In this document: piece after piece, positions 34,875-46,628 of the stretch
Numbering within the stretch: position 1 is the first letter of the stretch
Layout: every line of letters begins with the position of its first letter
Source of the DNA: Tieghemiomyces parasiticus
Lineage: Eukaryota > Kickxellomycota > Dimargaritomycetes > Dimargaritales > Dimargaritaceae
Reading direction: 5' to 3'
NCBI GenBank assembly: GCA_027575765.1
Contig: JANBPT010000190.1
Span: 1-58,724 of the forward strand
DNA length: 58,724 nucleotides
Made by a program: the position numbers and the translations under genes
The notes under the pieces: model-generated
The model's input: only the letters and a program-made list of their open reading frames with translations
Told to the model about the DNA's origin: nothing
Databases searched by the model: none

Positions 34875-36120
34875 AGCGTGGTGTGTCGACTCTTGCTTGC
34901 TAACTTGTCGGGAGCTTGTCTCCTGACCCGCTGACTCCTTCCCTCCGCCTTTGAACTCTGGCACCTTTGTGCAATTTCTCTGCATCAACCCCCACCCGGG
35001 CCTCCTTTTTTATCCTCCCTGTCTTCCTACTTCTGCCTCACCTCTCGATACTACCGTTTAGTTTGCCGATGGGCCTGGATTGAACTCTATTTTGATCGCT
35101 ATTTACAACCCCCCCCCTTCGTCCTTCTCTCGCTCGCTCGCTCGCTTTCCTGGCTACCACCCGTAGTACCACGTCACCTTTGATCCACTATTAGGCTCTA
35201 CTCCGCACCACTAAACTAACTCTACGACCTGGCACCATGAACTTCTCGTTGCTCACCATTTAGCCTGCCACTGGACCATCACCCATTCCCCCCCCCCACA
35301 CACACATACGTGAAATTGACTGTTTTGTATGTAGGGCTGTGTGTTTAGCCGACTGACGCTGAAACCTCGATTAGTCCTCTTTACCCAGAGTATGGATGTC
35401 GTGCCTCGGTTGGCAGACCACGGTGTGCTGGCTGGCCTTGCGAGGGGTCGATATCGTTGTGAAACTAGGCCAGGCCAGGATAGCCCCGCCTTGCCCATCC
35501 TTGCTCACCAAGTGAGACACCCACGCATCGGTACCACCTGTGAACCAGTATTATCTGAAACTGGCGAGGTTATTCCATTGGAAGTCCCAACTGCTAAGCC
35601 TTTTACACTGCGCACTTATAGCATAGGTTGGGGGCTACAGGGCGACCTGTTAGGTCGGCCGTCGTATAGGCCTAAAGCGGAAGTTTGAACGTGGTGCGTT
35701 TGTCAGTAATTTGCTGTCTGCAGGGTCACTGGCGAATAGAGAGAGGGTGGTGGGGGAGTGATCTGCAGAGTTGAATAAAGGGCTTGGTGACGTAAGTCTA
35801 CAGCTATATGAAATACGTCGTGGCCAGCAGGTCACAACGGCAGAGGGGTGCGGCAGGGAGGAGAAGATGGGGTTTCATACAGACTCTGGTAATGCATCGT
35901 GACTGACGTGGCTCCGCTATACATAAGCAAGCCGCCGCCTTCACCACCAAAACCCCATATCAATTCGAGCGCCTCGGTTCCTTCATATTGTCTGTTTAAT
36001 TTCCAGTTTCATGCTCACCATTGACGCGTCTCTACATCGTCCTCGTTTGGCGTTGTACCCTATTCATCCGTTACTCACTATCTTCTCACTAAACTATTGC
36101 CGTGCCTCAACTGCTTGAGC
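34875..36120. other. Spacer between CK2 beta and the GH15 gene
   Basis: It holds C runs of 9-10 at about 35109 and 35288, a (CGCT)n stretch near 35129-35146, and a TATACATAAG sequence near 35919 preceded by TGACGTGG (35905-35912). The last two could belong to the GH15 promoter. No supported gene was seen. Confidence 0.4.
35129..35146. repeat. (CGCT)n short tandem repeat
   Basis: About four CGCT units lie within a pyrimidine-rich spacer. Confidence 0.6.
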
Positions 36121-38967
36121 ATGTCACACAGCATTCGCCAGTGCGTCCACGCCGGCCCCTCGGGCGGAATACACGATGAAGCCCGCAAGGATTTCGGTTA
36201 CCTCCCTATTGAGAGCTATGGTATCATTGGAAACCTGCGCACTGCCGCCCTGTGCAGCCTGGACGGTGCGATCGATTTCTTCTGCTACCCAGTGTTTGAC
36301 AGCCCGTCGCTGTTTGCACGGCTGCTGGACAAGGATAAAGTAAGCATTAGGAAGGGCAGGCTCGGTGGCGCTACCAGGCCACGGACGGCTGGCCGCAAAC
36401 CGAAGGTGCTATGTCCGCGGTTCTAATCCTGAGAAATGACATCATTACATCCTCCCGACGTATCCCCCTCTTCCGCTGCCCGCGGGCCCTAGGGAGGTAA
36501 GGTATCCAGCTAATGCCTGAGCGTCGGTGGAGGTCGGGCAGCGGCAGCAGCTTCACAGTCTCGCCCGCCCCTCCCCCTTACCCTCCTTCGCCCGATCCTT
36601 CACCATCATCCCTACCTCACACTCGCTCACTGTCCCATTCCCCCCCCCTCCACCTCCTCCACTGCCCGTGGTTTCACCCAACAGGTCACTTTTCGATCAC
36701 TCCGACTGTCCCCACCAGCCACAAGCAGCAGTACCTCCCTAACACCAACATGCTCAATACCAAATTTCAGTGTGAGGACGGTGTGGGCGAGGTGGTCGAT
36801 TTTATGCCCCGGCCCAGCTCCGCCTCGGCCACCCGCAAGCTGCCCCTCCTGCCTTGGTTGGTGCGCCGGGTGACCACTGTGCGCGGTCGGCTCACCTACA
36901 AGGTGGAATGTTTCCCGGCGTTCAATTACGCTCTGGATGAGCACATCACCGAGTTGTCGCCAGTAGGCCACCATAATTCGGACTACGAAGGCAAGAGCGC
37001 CTATACTGAGGGAATCATCGCGCCCGTTAAGGCGACCCACGCCTTTTCCGGCAGCGGTGCCGAGGAGATGGGGTACCGATCTGTAGTCATTCAGGATCGG
37101 GTAGTATTCCGGTCCGCCTCACTCACCATGGACCTGCGTTGCGTAGCGATCAGCAAGGAAGGTGAGGTACCCACCGTCACCTGGGACATTGAGGACCGGC
37201 CTGAGACGGGCCACAAGGGACCCGGCGTCACCTGCGAGATCACGTTGGACGAGGGTCAGGAGGTCTACTTCATCCTGCGCGAGCCCCCGTACACGCACAG
37301 CCAGTGCCAGCGGGTTAACGACCCTAAGTTCCACTTCGGAGTAGACATGCCGGCCTTTAGCGTGAAGGACCCCACGCTCACAGCCGGGCTCATGATCTTC
37401 CTATTTAGCGAGACCTTCCGGTACTGGGCCAAGTGGATCGGTCAGTCGACCTATAAGGGCCGCTGGCGCGAGAGCGTCAACCGCAGCGCCCTCACCCTCA
37501 AGCTACTCACCTACGAACCCACCGGCGCCGTGGTGGCCGCGGTCACCTTCTCGTTGCCGGAGGAGATTGGCGGGACCCGTAACTGGGACTATCGGTTCAC
37601 CTGGGTGCGCGACTCGGCCTTCACCCTTTACGCACTGATGCGTCTGGGGATGACTGAGGAGGCTCACGCCTACATGAACTTTCTCACCAAGCTGTTCAGC
37701 GAACGCAACGCTGACGGGTCCCTGCAAATCATGTACACCATCCACGGTGGCAAGGACCTGGAGGAGATTGAACTGCCCCACCTTGACGGGTACCGCGGGT
37801 CCCGCCCGGTTCGAATCGGGAACGGGGCCGCCAGCCACCTGCAGCTCGACATTTACGGCGAGCTCATGGATGCCATCTACCTTTACAACAAGCTAGGCAC
37901 CCCCATTGGCTACGACATGTGGGTCCAGGTGCGGGAGATTGTGGACCTGGTGGTCGAGAAGCTCCACGGCCTCAAGGATCAGTCCATCTGGGAGACCCGC
38001 AGCGCTCCGCAGCAGTTTGTGTACAGTCAGATCATGATCTGGGTTGCCATCGACCGCGGTAAGTTTCCCAGGTCGGGGTTTCGCGAGGAAATTTGGCATC
38101 AAGTTACGTTGCTATACCTCTGCGCTCTGAGCTGTTCCGATAGCTGCGCCTGTGACGGCAAGGTTTACGGTCACATTTATGGCCTTTTTCACCGGCTAAC
38201 CAAACCGTCCTGCCCTTACTTTTACACGGCTACTCTTTACCCCTCTGCCATTATTCCCAGGTATTCGCCTCGCGGAGAAGCGCTGCCTGCCGCTACCCCA
38301 GCGCGCCCGCTGGTACGAGATCCGCGACAAGGTTTATGAAGAAGTAATGACAAAGGGGTGGAACCCCGAGCTCAAAATCTTCCGGCAGTCCTACGAGACG
38401 GATGACGTGGTCGACTCCAGCGTTCTAATCATGCCACTGGTTTTCTTCATTAGTCCGGCCGACCCACGTTTCCTCAGTACCATGCGTCAGATCCTCAAAC
38501 CACCCGAGAAGGGTGGACTGACAGCCAGCAACCTAGTCTACCGCTGTAAGTCTTTGTCCAAACTTGACCTCGCTGACTGTCGGAAGTAGGGGCTACCCCC
38601 GGCGTACCTGGTTGCTAACCCCCCCCCCACACACAAACCCTTTTCGTCCTTCCTTCCTACTTCCTCACATCACCACTCTGCAGACAACACAATGCACTCC
38701 ACTGACGGCATTGAAGGGGACGAGGGCACTTTCTCAATGTGCACCTTCTGGTTAGTGGAGGCCCTGACCCGCGCGGGAAAATTTGACAAGAAGCTGCTCC
38801 ACGAGGCCCACAACATCTTTGAGAACATGTTGGGCTACTCCAATCATCTCTCTCTTTATTCTGAGGAGATCGCTCGTAGCGGCGAAGCCTTGGGTAACTT
38901 CCCACAGGCGTTTACTCACATCGCCATGATCTCGGCCGCGTATAACCTTAATCGTGTACTACGCTAA
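36121..38967 (+). CDS. Glycoside hydrolase family 15 enzyme (glucoamylase/trehalase-like), with a 4-nt micro-exon
   Basis: Cytosolic GH15 enzyme of about 721 aa with no signal peptide; it probably acts on trehalose or alpha-glucans. Exons are 36121-36339, 36493-36496, 36685-38058, 38261-38545 and 38684-38967. The 4-nt exon GGAG lies between CCCTAG and GTAAGG. It restores the frame and gives LDKDK-GG-HFSI, the sequence expected in this family; direct joining of its neighbours would shift frame. The N-terminal beta-sandwich begins with [22 protein letters not shown] (about 32-53). The (alpha/alpha)6 catalytic domain includes [11 protein letters not shown] (about 374-384), SIWETR with the probable catalytic acid (Glu about 511), [15 protein letters not shown], and a C-terminal [15 protein letters not shown] with the probable base (Glu 688/689). 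All other introns are standard GTAAGT...AG. Substrate cannot be told from sequence alone. Confidence 0.92.
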
Positions 38968-40388
38968 TTCTTATTGCTGACGGATCATACCTATTTCAGC
39001 CCTCAATCCCTGAATTACTGTGATGGGACTAAAGGCGGCCAAGAAAGGAAGGGGCTTGGATTGACAGCCAAGAGTCTATTGGCGACTAATCGAAGGGGGG
39101 ATTGGTGGGGGGAGGCTGGGGCGGGATCAATAGAGGTCATGGTCCAGTCGACCTAACATACTTAGAGACGCCATGTCCCCTGCCATACGGGGACCAAATA
39201 TCTCTGTTCCTAGTTGAGGGCGTCAGTCCCTAGGAGAACGGGGGGGGACCTGCTAGTGGGGGAGGGATGCTGATGGAAGTCGGTAAATATAAATGATGGA
39301 AATTAAATTAGGAACACAAGCGATATAAGTAAAAGAGAAGGGATAACAAGGGAAGGTGCAAATGACGGAGCCGTGTGGTCGGTCGCGTCTGTGTACGTCG
39401 AGGCAGCGTCCAGGTGTGTGTGGTCCTTGTGATCAGACTTCCGGCCTAGTAACGTGAGCTTGGCCTGAGGTTGATTATTCGGACCGCCACCATCATCGTA
39501 TATGCATAAAATAAGGCAACTACCGGACAAATGGAATACCATTATACCAACGGCTGCTTTGAGCAAGCACATCATTCTTCTTTTACCCCCACCTCCACTA
39601 TTAAACCAATTCTACTTCCCGCCAACTGACGCATAGGTGAGGTTACCACCATATTTAATACCATTGCTACCCTGAGCTTCGCTGCCCGAAACCTGGCTTC
39701 ATTGTCCTCATACAGTAGATTCAAGCCTACTACCCGAATGCACATCGCGATCCTGACCAATTAACAGTCCAACCGCAGATGTAATCTACCCCAGAGGGTG
39801 AGATGTATACATAGAACCTTCGCAGCACAATGATAGGGATCCAAAGCCACCCACGACTACATTGGGGGCATAGTTGCTATAAACCCTCACTACTCATATA
39901 TCCGGTAAAGCAGTGCCTGTATATCCATGGTCTCTTCGTTTTTTTTAGCTCGCTGTGACTCTGTGGGCTGTGAATCTCAGGGCCCTACTGGTCAACCATG
40001 GTGACGGGAGGCTCCAGAGGCCAGGGCCATCGTTACAGGGTCTCTCTTCTTACTATTCAATTGAATGATGAAGGGCAGTACCGAGGGTTTCAATGGTTGT
40101 TGGTACATCACAGGGATTCAAACTAACCAGGGTGACTTTGATACAACTGATCTAAATCAATTACGACGACCCTGTTCCGGAGAATTATTTAGGAAGGACC
40201 AGTGTCAGTGGGATCGGTACCGCTGTGGGAAACCCCTTGGACATTTAATGATAAGGAATGATCTAAAACAAAAGAGAAAGAAGGAGAGGGCTGCCAGTAT
40301 TGGTCAAAAGGGCCGAGTCACTAAAAAGAAATAAGAAATTAGGCGAGGTTGGTTGTCAACCTGTGAACGATGGGGATACTCGAACGGT
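38968..40388. other. Spacer between the GH15 gene and the F-box ruin
   Basis: It contains a G run of 8 at 39240-39247. The two gene ends converge, so 3' flanks are expected. The open frame at 40065-40334 is rich in Lys/Arg at its end and has no recognisable domain. Confidence 0.4.
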
Positions 40389-42077
40389 TCAGATTTCACT
40401 GCGAGGTTTTCCGTAAGAAATGAACGACAGCTTGCTGTCTTCGGTACACGATATCATATGATTGTTGAAGTACACATCGACACTCCAACGGTCAGAATCC
40501 TGGTCAGTGATGTACCATGGGAGAGATCCATCAGAAAGAATAAGGCTGTTGTGCAGTGCGAGTTCGACGTCAGAATAGAGATAGGTTCTCGGGCGTGGGC
40601 CCGCGTACAGCCCCAAATAACCAAGAGCTTTCTCAGCACGCTTCCAAGCAAAATTATTTGTATACGTCCTCATTGAGTGATATTTCTTCGCCATCAGGGG
40701 ACCAAACTCTTTCATGGCCGCTTCCTGGCCACACTGGGCACTCGCGATGAAGGGGAGGGCTCTCAGTGAGTCGACCCACTTGTACGAGTTACCATCGACG
40801 GGCAGATTCGCCTTATTAGACTCAACGACTTCTCCAGGTCCTTGAGATAAGCCAGGGTCTCCTTAACCTTGCCCTGAGCAGCAAGCGTAGCAACCACGGT
40901 GGCCGCAAATTGCTTGGGCACGATATTGACCATTTCGTTAAGTAATTTCGGAGTGGGGAATGACGCTATGTCCGAATAGGCCATACCCTCTTGCAGATAG
41001 TAGCCAAAATAGTTGGGAAGGCGTAAGACAGAGTGGGACGATGTCTCCGGAACGGATTGTGTCGCGTAGGCTTTCCTGGAAACCACCGTCGAGAAGTACC
41101 CGGGTGACATCGAAGAGGATGCGGTGATAGCCGTGGGCCAGGGCGAAGTGAAGGAAGGTGGAGTCGTCGCCCACTTTCGTAAACCGCTGCGCCTCCTCGA
41201 ATGGGATCACGGTGATCGCGTCGTTGATAGCCTTAAGGTCTGGCTTGGCCTCATCCAGTTTCTGAACGGCGGGACGGCTATTAGCCCGCCCGGTGTGCAA
41301 TTCATATTCATCAATGTGGCCCTGTTCGATGACAAACACATGGTCAGGGTCTGGCTCAACCCATAAGTTAAGGTACTTAGAGGGGTATCCGTGCACACGG
41401 TAGGTGTCACCTAGGGGCGTGATCCCATAATGCAAGCCGAGCATCACTCTCGTCAACCAGTAAGAACCCACGGTACGGACAAACGGGGTTAGCTTGGGCA
41501 TTAGTAAGGTGGTAAGCTGGTCGGTAGCCGGTCCGTCTAGGCGCACGGTGGCGTCGACAGGCACCATAGTCGCATTGATGGCTTCATCAACGTAAAGGAT
41601 CTCCTACTAGGTCCAATCGGATTACATGGGGATAGTTGTCGAAGGGCGATGGTGAAGAGTCAAAGTTAGTTCTTGACTGAGGTGGGCCTGTCCACCCTCC
41701 AGCTGTCAAAAGGAAAGGGTATTGGTCGTCGGTGCTAGACCGCCCAGCAAACCCCGTAAAGACTGGCCCACGAACCGCTGCCCAAGGTCAACAGGCGATG
41801 GTACTGGCATTGGCTGTACTGAACCTCTTAGAGACGCTACTCGTGTACTTACGGTTTGTCAGGCTTTAAAGGCGCATAAGTCTGGCGACGTGCCAGCTGC
41901 ATAGAGCATTGCTCGACAGGTCCCCGTGAGTGTCTGCGCATCAATTAGCTCGAGGTGGCTGCTGATTTCATGAATTACTTCAAGGGGAAGGTTCGTCAAC
42001 GGCAAGGAAGACTTAACGGGCGTGACCATAACGTAGGTGAGCCCCACGGCCAGGGCATCGATGGCAAGGACGCGCAT
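40389..42077 (-). pseudogene. Broken F-box protein gene with one nonsense codon and two frameshifts
   Basis: Exon 1 (42077-41853) starts MRVLAIDALAVGL and contains an F-box at about residues 28-62 (LPLTNLPLEVIHEISSHLEL...CRAML). Codon 73 is TGA, two codons before a good GTAAGT donor. An acceptor at 41604 opens exon 2 (EILYVDEAIN...), in frame with exon 1 if the TGA is ignored. The coding signal then changes frame near 41000-41060 (to ...FGYYLQEGMAYSD...) and again near 40812-40835 (to NKANLPVDGNSYKWVDS...), finally stopping at 40389. The breaks add or remove single bases without intron signals. F-box proteins are substrate adaptors of SCF ubiquitin ligases. The downstream part resembles no family I know. 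A TATATAAAG box remains upstream. The many breaks make a pseudogene the best reading. Confidence 0.7.
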
Positions 42078-45056
42078 GATGGCGGTCGAGGGGAGACATT
42101 GAGGTAGGGAGGCAGCTGGCCTGGCTGGCGAACGGGCTACAGCAACGGAGCAAATTGACGCTGGTGGGGGCGCTTGGGTAGGCAGACGAGTGGGAGAGGA
42201 AGCGGGTGAAGGGTGGGTGGACAACAACGTCGGCGGGCAGACCTGCCCTTTATATACGTGTCCGGTATAGCGTAACGGCGCACTTTATGCCTCCCTTGCC
42301 GGCTCCCTCGTCAGCGAGGGCAAGGCAGGCGCAAACCTACCCCTCAAGCCCTACTCACTAAAAGAACCATCCGACATTTCCGTTATACCACGTTGAGCCT
42401 GATGTCGTACCGCGCCTGTGAGAGGTTGGCCCCCAGTGGAGGGAACCGCCGGAACGGGTCCTTTCGCCTCATTGGGATAGGTGTGACCATTCCGATTATT
42501 TGTTTGGCCTGAGCCGCCCTCTCTTTCTGAGGGTATAGTGTTTTTTTGCGCATTTATTCGATGGGAGTGATAGGGTGTAGACTCGTGCAGGGAGGGTTGT
42601 GTGCATCATAAGGCTGCCACCGTTAGGGCTTGCACGATAGCACTGTTAGGTATTGGTCTGCACCTTCATTATTGTTCCCTCTATCTCAACCACCCTGTCC
42701 TGCTGTTTAGCCCAGTAGCAGCGAGTTGCCTTCAGGTTTTCGTGGTTGTCATTTTGAGGTGGTTTGAGGGTAGTGGCTACTGTGGGCATAGGGTCTATAG
42801 TACGTGGGTGACTCCTTCCCTCCTGCCATTAAGTCTCGTACCTTGACCGCCTTTCGGCTCTTGGTCAAGTGGCGCATGCCACACTGGTCAATGGGGATAT
42901 ACATTACCAAACGCTGGGGACTTTGCTGGGGTTAGTGCGCTTCATGCGGCACTAGGCTGCCTTCCAGTACCGGGGGTACGCCTACTGGGTCCATACTCCT
43001 CTACATAAACCGTGCAGTGAACCCCTCTTTACAGCATTGAACTCGGTGAGGCAAGCCCTGCGTTTTCAAGCTTGCAAATGTACATACCATTAGATACCGT
43101 GTGGTAGGCCACAATTGAGCGGAGTGGAGGGAACAGCCAGGCGCACAACTTGCCTCTTGTCCGGTGTCACCAGGTAGCTTCCGTGGCGCGTCTGCCGCTT
43201 ACTTAATGAATCCGGGCACTTTCCAGGCCTTTGGGCTGTGCAGGTCTGACTTCTCCTACGCTGGCTTACTGTGTGATTTGTCCTCCAGCTATCCGCCTGC
43301 CACAGCATAGTGCCCCATCTGGTATGATCATACTGGTGACGAATGGACTGTCCAGGAGGCGCGCTCGTGAGATTAGTGGATCATTAGAGCAAGGAATCAA
43401 GTAGAGGGCCTGTCAAAATTGAAGGGCTACCTTCGGGAGAGCAAACTTGGCACCCGGAGGCCGAACCTACCTTGCACTGGGGGAGTAAGCAAAAATAGAT
43501 GCACGGAGGTATATAATCACGTGTAGTGCCCCGGGAAAGCCAGGGAGTCCGGTAGAGAAGGCAGCCTTCCTCCCTCCGTCGCCAGGTGGGATGGTGGCCG
43601 TAGGTATCAACCATACCAAGTGTGGGGCGTTTTGGGTCGCTGCCGGTCGGAGAGCCAGAGTTCCCGAGCCACAGGGGACTCGGGGCAAGAGACTGGAAGC
43701 CAGAGCAAGGTGACAAGCTATATTGCGCTGAGATACAGGCCCAGTGGAAGAGGCGGGGTTAGTGGAGCGTGTGGTAGAGAACGGAAAGTGGGTGATTGAG
43801 AGCTCCGGGTGGGAGGGTGAGGGAATAAATGAGAGAACCGCTGTGACCCAAAGTTCTTGTGCGGGACCTCAGCTCTGGATACCGCAGGAGGGCACCAGCC
43901 CTAGGTTGCCTGGATAGCGATGGAAGACTGGTCGTATAGATATTACCACTACGTTCCAGCTGTAAAGGAATGCCAAGGTCATTGCCTGACAGAGCCCCGC
44001 TGTCGAGCTTTCCACGGGCAAGATTGGGGGAAAACAACTGGCCCCACTATCCATTCGAACCCCCCCCCACTTCTCTGCTTTGTACAGGTTCTATTGCAGG
44101 GGCACCGCAGACGAGGTCTAACAGGAATGGCACAGCAGATACAACGTGTATATAAGGGGAAGGGCTGGGTAAAGACCGGAGAACAAGCGGCTAGACAAGC
44201 GCTATAGCCATTGCAGACAAGCCTTTCTTACTTAGCGACAACATATTGTAGAATGAAACGCTCATTCTTGTCTATTACCGGGTGGGAGGGCTCTAGAATA
44301 CGCCCAAGTGACAGTCCTGCGAACCATGGTGCTCTGCGACCGCTCTCGTTGACGGCCACGATACCTTGTGAAGTCGTCCAATCGGAAATGCGATCAGTTC
44401 CTAAAGCGCGGCATAGCCTCCGCCTGCCATTGGAAAATAGGCTGACCATAGTCCATTTCCACCGGGTAGTACTACGAAGGGAAGACAGTACCACTGCCAT
44501 AGCATTGGCCCTCCTACCCGCCTTCATAAGGTGTTTGGATTCGAGTCTGGGATCAGCGACTGCCTGTGGTCAAGCGCCCTGGCCTACAAGGCAAATACCG
44601 CCTGGTGACTGCCGTCGATGTTGTCTTATTCGAAGCAGTTCAGCCACTTCTGACTAATGCAGACGGCCCATGAAGTACAAGTGCTAAACCCCACTTGACG
44701 TTGAGGTGGAAGGGAGAGATAATCCCACCATGGATCCCAACCCCCTCGACCCTGCCAGCCGGAAAGGAGGTCCCCTGTCGGAGGGACAGTTCCCATGGAC
44801 AAGGACATAGTGGACCCAACCCCACAACCAGCCCTGACCCTTTCCTTACGTCCTTCCATTAATTATCTATCTATATCCTTCCCAAGGTCGAGACCAATCC
44901 TATTGATAGCTCCACTAGCTCCTTTATTACAATCATATATAATCCTCATTCTAAATATTTTAACACAAGGTTTATTTTTAAACAACTACCATCACTCCGT
45001 ACCACTTAGCAAGCGTATCCTATCCAGCTACTAAAACGGGCCCCGCGGTTGCTTGG
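42078..45056. other. 3-kb stretch without a recognisable gene
   Basis: Beyond the F-box promoter near 42250 I see only short random-looking frames. A TATATAAGG at 44149-44157 (plus) has no gene behind it. A C run of 9 lies at 44060-44068. Confidence 0.4.
42248..42256 (-). promoter_or_regulatory. TATA box upstream of the F-box pseudogene
   Basis: The minus strand reads TATATAAAG about 175 nt before the ATG at 42077, the spacing seen for the secreted-protein gene. It suggests the gene was once, or still is, transcribed. Confidence 0.5.
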
Positions 45057-45974
45057 TTAGAGTTTGACAAGCTCCGGTCGCCAGGCGTCCACATCCGCTT
45101 CCAATACGGTGGGCTTCTTCCCACACGGCCGCCGGTTGACATCCCTGAACGGCCAGAGGTCGCAGGGGGGCTAGCCTAGGGCTGTAGGGAGGCGCTGGCA
45201 GGAGTTTGGTGCTGGTGTCGAACTCGATGATCTGGGTGGCTGCAGCACAGCGCGGTGGTGTATTATCACGGTAGAGCCACTGCGGTGACAGTTAATACTT
45301 CCGCGCGTCTTTTCCCCAGTCTGGAGCACGATCTCCAGCTCACAGTTTACGTAGTACTCGGCAGAGATCTTGACACCGGGAGACCTGATAGTCAGGTGCG
45401 ACAGGTAATGGTTGGTAAAAAATAATAGTGATCTGTCACCATTATTATAGGTATGGTGCGGGCCCGGGGGGTATGGGTTGAGGACCGGACCACCTTTGGG
45501 ACACCACCTCCGACGATTAGAGCCAGTAGGCAGGGTATAATAGTAAACCAAAGCCACGTCCCCTGTGACGATAGAGCTCAGCGGTTAGTCACCAGCCCCA
45601 TCGAACTTCTCTAGGAAATTGGAGACCTAACATCCCCGCTGGTGGCGCTAATCATCAGTAAGGTCGTGGGGCACCCGGCGATTGAGGTAGGTACATATCC
45701 TCAGGCCTGTTACACAAAATGTTGTGCATCGTACTAGGGGAAGAGCGACAGACACAGGCTAGTTGTTGAATAGTCAGTTGAGGGTCTTCATTCAATAGTC
45801 CCGGCCTTCCGGTTCCCTAAGTTATTCCCGTGTCGTCTGGCGGACGGCCTGGCCGAAACTTATAGCCAAAGGAATAGTGGTAAAAAAGCGAGCTGGTCCC
45901 ATGTTGCTGGTGGTGCTGCAAGGGGCAGCTAAGCCCAGCACGGCGGTCAGTTTAGGTAGAAGATAATCCGTCAT
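45057..45974 (-). pseudogene. Possible decayed protein gene, family unknown
   Basis: Several adjoining minus-strand segments in different frames look more protein-like than the surroundings. An ATG at 45974 gives MTDYLLPKLTAVLGLAAP.... A middle piece (about 45610-45300) contains VSNFLEKFDGAGD, then after a stop VTGDVALVYYYTLP and ISAEYYVNCELEIVLQTGEK. A later frame has ATQIIEFDTSTKLLPAPPYSP, and a final one reads CDLWPFRDVNRRPCGKKPTV...LVKL-stop at 45057. No single frame or obvious intron set joins them, so if real this is a ruin with several breaks. I do not recognise the family. It could also be chance open frames. Confidence 0.25.
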
Positions 45975-46628
45975 TCAGCTATTGAAATAAAAACGATAGA
46001 CGAGGACCCGTACGGCACAGTAGGTAAATATGACCGGGGTGGAGGATCTGGCTTCAGGTATCCTCTTGATGGAGTTGTAGAAAGGAAGCTGTAAAGTGAA
46101 AAGGGGCCCATTGCTCCAGTTATTTATACTGTTCCATTCCTCGTTTCCTGACACTCCTAGGCTACATCTACCATGTCAGCGTCATAGTGTTCAAACTCTG
46201 CTTACCGCAGGGGTTCTGAATCTTTTTTAGTATTCCCAAAGTCGCAAGGCAGTGGCCATTAATGTCATTCGGACCGCCAAACCAGACTCCCTTGTGGCTT
46301 GCCCACCCTCATTTACAATGAACCAGCCCGCTTTTGGACGGACCACATCTCTGTCAAGGACGATCATCCGGTTCGAGTGCTGGGAAATTGGGGGTCTCTA
46401 GGGCCCAGTTAATAATATCATCCCTTCCGCCAAAATACAGACTTCAGCGAGCTAGCTGAGCTAAGCAGGTCGACAGGCACGGCTCAGAATAAACGTTCAC
46501 CATACTATGTGTTTAAGATCTATTCACATCTCCTGAGCCTACCGTGCACATTTAATGGAATCGCACACCAGCTGCAATGGGATAGCCGAGCGGGTATTAT
46601 GTCACCTAATTCACATAAGAAATAAAAA
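45975..46628. other. Spacer downstream of Grc3
   Basis: No feature is supported. It separates the 3' end of the Grc3 gene from the possible ruin on the same strand. Confidence 0.4.

Noticed and set aside
36513..36684. In-frame upstream extension of the main GH15 exon
   Set aside because: It encodes a Pro/Ser-rich stretch with a polypyrimidine tract just before an AG, which is what an intron 3' end looks like. GH15 homology resumes only after it.
44149..44157. TATATAAGG on the plus strand
   Set aside because: There is no credible gene downstream, so it is likely a chance match.
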